A stretch of 64,000 bases of DNA from DATHAP01 sp963762865 (GTDB lineage Bacteria; Actinomycetota; Actinomycetes; JACCUZ01), in the NCBI GenBank assembly GCA_963762865.1, contig CAVXNC010000008.1:1-64000 (forward strand), in the 5' to 3' direction. The position numbers were made by a program, and so were the translations under genes. Of the stretch, positions 61,135 through 64,000 are shown one piece after another (position 1 is the first letter of the stretch; each line of letters begins with the position of its first letter). The notes below the pieces were generated by a model. It saw only the letters and a list, made by a program, of their open reading frames with translations, ran no database searches and was not told where the DNA came from.

Positions 61135-61164
61135 CCGGGCCAGGCCGCAGCAAGTGGGGGCTGA

Positions 61165-61217
61165 CATAGGCAAATTTGCCGCGCCCAGCAGTAAATGACC
61201 ACGCGAGCGTGATCAAT
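61165..61217 (-). repeat. Right 53-bp inverted repeat of the AbiEi/nuclease cassette
   Basis: On the minus strand it begins ATTGATCACGCTCGCGTG and ends GCGCGGCAAATTTGCCTATG. Same length as the left copy, 10 mismatches. It lies 30 nt after the gene stop. Confidence 0.88.
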
Positions 61218-61263
61218 TTGCCGGGTGGTGCCTCCGGTCGAACGGCGGCGCGGCCCCCGGGAC

Positions 61264-63813
61264 TCAGGCCGTGGCGGCCGCGGCGTCCTTCAGCTGGGCG
61301 CGCAGGGCACGGGCCACGCCGTCGCGGGACTCGATGACCAGCCGCCGCAGCGCCGGCACCGCGTCGGCGTTGGCGGCCAGCCAGGCGTCAGCGGCGTCCA
61401 CCGTCGACTGCTCGGCGAGCAGCGTCGGGAAGAAGCCGATGACGATGCTCTGCGCGGTCTCGTTGGTCCGCGTCGACCAGACGTCGGTCAGCGACGCGAA
61501 GTACGGGTTCACGAAGGACCGCAGCAGCTCCAGCTGCCCCACCTGCTGGAAGCCGCCGATCACCGCTGTCTGGATCGCGTTGGGCAGCTCGTCGTCGTCC
61601 AGCACCGATGCCCACGCCTCGGCCTTGGCGACGCCGCTCGGCCGGGCGGCAAGAGCGGCGGCGGCCTGTCGCCGGCCGGTCGCCGTGTCGTCGCGGTCCA
61701 GCTCGCGGTCGATCTCGTCGTCGTCGGCGAGGCCCGCCGCGACCAGGTGGTGCAGGAGGTGCCAGCGCAGGTCCGTGTCGATCGAGAGGCCCTCGAGGGT
61801 CTCCTCGCCGTCGAGATAGCGACGTACGGCCGCGAGGTGCTCCTCGCCCACCGCAGACGCGGAGTACGCCCTCATGAACTGGAGCTGGTTGTCGCTGCCC
61901 GGAGCGGCCTCGGCGAGGAGCCGCTGCAGCCCGTCGGCCAGCCGCAGCCGGTTCTTCTCGCGCCGGTCGGGCGACGAGTAGAGGACGACCGCGGTCTCGG
62001 CCTGGCGCAGGACAGTGCGGGTGACGGAGCTGTCGGTCTCGCGACCGATGCCACCCAGCACCAGGGTCAGGTAGTCGTTGGTCGTCATCTCACCGTCGCG
62101 GGTCATGTCCCACGCGGCCGACCAGCACAGCGACCGCGCCAGGGTGTCCTCGAACTCGCCGAGCGAGTCGGTCAGGGTGCGCAGCGACCGCTCGTCCAGC
62201 CGGACCTTGGCGTAGGTCAGGTCGTCGTCGTTGACCAGCACCAGGTCGGGCTGCGCGACGCCGACCAGCTCGGGCACCTCGGTGCGCGCGCCGGTCACGT
62301 CGAGCTCGACGCGGTCGCGGCGCACCAGGCCCTGGTCGACCCACGAGTAGAGCCCGACGGCCAGCCGGTGCGAGCGCAGCGTCGGCCAGGCATCCGGCGC
62401 GCTCTGCTCCACCGCGAAGCTCGTGAACCGACCCTCGCCGTCGACCTCGAAGGACGGCCGCAGGGTGTTGACCCCGGCGGTCTCGAGCCACTCGGCCGAC
62501 CAGGCCTTCAGGTCCCGGCCGGAGGTCTCCTCCAGCTTGCCGAGGAGGTCAGCGAGGGTCGTGTTGCCCCAGGCGTACGCCCGGAAGTACTCGCGGATGC
62601 CGGCCAGGAACTCCTCGCGACCGACCCACGCGGCCAGCAGCTTGAGCACCGACGCGCCCTTGGCGTAGGTGATGCCGTCGAAGTTGACCTCGACGTCCTC
62701 GAGGTCGTGGATCTCGGCAGCGATCGGATGCGTCGACGGCAGCTGGTCCTGCCGGTAGGCCCACGTCTTGTCGGTGTTGGCGAAGGTCGTCCAGGCCGAC
62801 GTCCAGCGGGTGGCCTCAGCGGTGGCCAGCGTGCTGGCCCACTCGGCGAAGGACTCGTTGAGCCAGAGGTCGTCCCACCACGTCATCGTCACGAGGTCGC
62901 CGAACCACATGTGCGCCATCTCGTGGAGGATCGTCACGGCGCGACGCTCGTAGGACACCTCGGGCACCCGCGACCGGAAGACGTAGTCCTCGTTGTGCGT
63001 CACGCACCCGGCGTTCTCCATGGCCCCGGAGTTGAACTCGGGCACGAAGAGCTGGTCGTACTTGCTGAAGGGATACGGCATCCCGAACTCGCGCTCGAAG
63101 AACTCGAACCCCTGCCGGGTCTCCTCGAGGATCACGTCCGAGTCGAGGTACGGCGCCAGCGATGCGCGGCAGTAGAGCGACAGGGGGATGGCCCGGTCGC
63201 CGTCGCGGTACTCGCTGTCGACGCGGTGGTAGGGACCGGCGACGAGGGCCGTGATGTAGGACGAGATGCGCTCGGTCGGCGCGAAGCGCCACGTCGCATT
63301 GCCCAGGCCGGCCGGCTCGGGCTCGGGCGTCGCCTGGTTGGACACCATCTGCCAGTCGTCCGGCGCGGTCACGGTGAAGGCGAAGGTGGCCTTGAGGTCG
63401 GGCTGCTCGAAGACCGCGAACATCCGCCTCGAGTCGGCGACCTCGAACTGGGTGTAGAGGTAGACGGACTTGTCGACCGGGTCGACGAAGCGGTGCAGCC
63501 CCTCGCCGGTGTGCATGTAGCGGCAGGTCGCCCGGATGGTGAGCGTGTTGTCCGCCGCCAGGTCGTCGAGCCGGATGCGCGTCCCGTCGAAGACGTCGGC
63601 GGGGTCGAGCGCCGTGCCGTTCAGCTCGATCTCGGCCACCTCGGGGGCGACCAGGTCGATGTACGTGCTGCTGCCCGGCTCGGTGCACCGGAAGACGGCG
63701 ACCGTCGTCGAGGAGAAGGTGACGTCGCCGGCCGTCAGGTCCAGCGTGACGTCGTACGACTCGACCTCCAGCAGGCGGGCCCGCGCCTGGGCCTCCTCGC
63801 GGGTGATGTTCAT
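61264..63813 (-). CDS. pepN: Aminopeptidase N (M1)
   Basis: ATG 63813 (MNITREEAQARARLLEVESY) gives 849 residues. The exopeptidase motif GAMENAG is in EFNSGAMENAGCVTHNEDYV, and the zinc site is ILHEMAHMWFGDLVTMTWWD followed by the third ligand Glu in NESFAEWAS. The N-terminal beta-sandwich and C-terminal helical domain (ERAP1_C-like) are complete. It removes N-terminal residues from peptides in the cytoplasm. Length is normal for actinobacterial PepN. Confidence 0.96.
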   Translation of the reverse strand: MNITREEAQARARLLEVESYDVTLDLTAGDVTFSSTTVAVFRCTEPGSSTYIDLVAPEVAEIELNGTALDPADVFDGTRIRLDDLAADNTLTIRATCRYMHTGEGLHRFVDPVDKSVYLYTQFEVADSRRMFAVFEQPDLKATFAFTVTAPDDWQMVSNQATPEPEPAGLGNATWRFAPTERISSYITALVAGPYHRVDSEYRDGDRAIPLSLYCRASLAPYLDSDVILEETRQGFEFFEREFGMPYPFSKYDQLFVPEFNSGAMENAGCVTHNEDYVFRSRVPEVSYERRAVTILHEMAHMWFGDLVTMTWWDDLWLNESFAEWASTLATAEATRWTSAWTTFANTDKTWAYRQDQLPSTHPIAAEIHDLEDVEVNFDGITYAKGASVLKLLAAWVGREEFLAGIREYFRAYAWGNTTLADLLGKLEETSGRDLKAWSAEWLETAGVNTLRPSFEVDGEGRFTSFAVEQSAPDAWPTLRSHRLAVGLYSWVDQGLVRRDRVELDVTGARTEVPELVGVAQPDLVLVNDDDLTYAKVRLDERSLRTLTDSLGEFEDTLARSLCWSAAWDMTRDGEMTTNDYLTLVLGGIGRETDSSVTRTVLRQAETAVVLYSSPDRREKNRLRLADGLQRLLAEAAPGSDNQLQFMRAYSASAVGEEHLAAVRRYLDGEETLEGLSIDTDLRWHLLHHLVAAGLADDDEIDRELDRDDTATGRRQAAAALAARPSGVAKAEAWASVLDDDELPNAIQTAVIGGFQQVGQLELLRSFVNPYFASLTDVWSTRTNETAQSIVIGFFPTLLAEQSTVDAADAWLAANADAVPALRRLVIESRDGVARALRAQLKDAAAATA

Positions 63814-64000
63814 GCGGGTGCTGGGGCTGGGCACGGACGAGGCTCCTCGGGCGGACGCGCGGGCGGCAGGACGGGGCGTTGCGGAAGGGCGTGGCAGAAG
63901 GACATGGAATCCTCGCACGGCCAGGAGTGTCCGACCCAACGGGAATGACGAACTGTGATGTCCGAGTTGTCGCTGACGTGACAGTTTCCGACGAGTCGAC

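Larger units (their letters stand above)
59992..61217 (+). mobile_element. Candidate single-gene cassette bounded by 53-bp inverted repeats
   Basis: One gene (60151-61134) lies between two gap-free inverted repeats. No transposase is present and I see no target duplication (bases outside are GCCAC on the left and TTGCC on the right). It is inserted between convergent core genes (DUF5130 and pepN). The arrangement resembles a non-autonomous or self-contained mobile unit, or a selfish toxin-type gene. The repeats may also just be two terminators of common origin. Confidence 0.5.

Noticed and set aside
59992..61217. Ordinary insertion sequence
   Set aside because: The enclosed protein has no DDE or HUH transposase motifs and no target duplication is visible, so I list it only as a candidate cassette.
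61225..63948. 907-residue plus-strand frame antisense to pepN
   Set aside because: PepN has complete M1 motifs on the minus strand. The antisense frame is a GC-rich shadow.
1..64000. CRISPR array
   Set aside because: No regularly spaced direct repeats of 20-40 bp seen anywhere.

Overview
The window is about 64 kb of very GC-rich, densely coded chromosome from an actinobacterium. Support for this includes many GTG/TTG starts, an EttA that begins with TTG, an oligoribonuclease next to tRNA-His, DUF2630, DUF5130 and DUF6510 proteins, Nar-type histidine kinases, and an AfsR/BTAD-type regulator. The gene set resembles the Nocardioidaceae (Nocardioides-like), but that placement is inference from content and not from any search.

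Layout. Bases 1-7359 look like the distal end of an integrated island. They hold a frameshifted amidohydrolase, small ORFs, a PQ-loop (SemiSWEET-like) membrane protein, a frameshifted BTAD/NB-ARC regulator and a divergent SAM methyltransferase. The stretch ends in an isolated 42-nt 3' half of a tRNA-Lys(CTT) gene, which looks like an attachment site. To the right, the chromosome seems to be core. A broken M15-like peptidase (8.2-8.9 kb) meets, at a perfect 21-bp hairpin, an operon of ECF sigma, anti-sigma, ABC ATPase and ABC-2 permease. Next come an MMPL exporter, a divergent sensor kinase/response regulator/DUF4097 operon, and a pair of FluC fluoride channels (12.6-18.6 kb). A sulfotransferase, a Nei/Fpg glycosylase, a cold-shock protein and an aldose epimerase follow.

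At 23.5-27.0 kb lies the most unusual operon. It is a UBP-type zinc finger, a receiver-flavin-reductase fusion and a cyclic-nucleotide-binding histidine kinase, all joined by 4-nt overlaps. Opposite it is a small redox operon: DUF2630, a sulfite-oxidase-like molybdoprotein, a flavin reductase and DUF6510. From 29 to 33 kb lies an FtsX-type ABC exporter with one frameshifted ATPase. Then come a secreted DUF1906-like protein, a Gfo/Idh oxidoreductase, tRNA-His, oligoribonuclease and tRNA-Arg, followed by a tandem pair of dynamin-like/YfjP-type GTPases, an SSB paralogue, EttA, a thioesterase and a PAP2 phosphatase (34-44.5 kb). The rest (44.5-64 kb) carries a PIG-V-like mannosyltransferase, a second MMPL exporter, a GH13 glucosidase, a divergent truncated haemoglobin/OsmC pair, an alpha/beta hydrolase, a GNAT remnant, an MscS channel, a prolyl oligopeptidase, an HNH nuclease, an amidase, MalQ, DUF5130 and PepN.

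The clearest candidates for something undescribed are four. First, the 53-bp, gap-free inverted repeats (43/53 identical) that enclose a single AbiEi/PDDEXK-like gene at 59992-61217. Second, the zinc finger/receiver-reductase/cNMP-kinase operon. Third, the tRNA-Lys att remnant marking an island edge. Fourth, a CTGTCAG motif repeated at exact 22-bp spacing between the BTAD regulator and its methyltransferase neighbour. Several genes, mostly in the first 9 kb, carry frameshifts. The sequence alone cannot tell decay from sequencing error.
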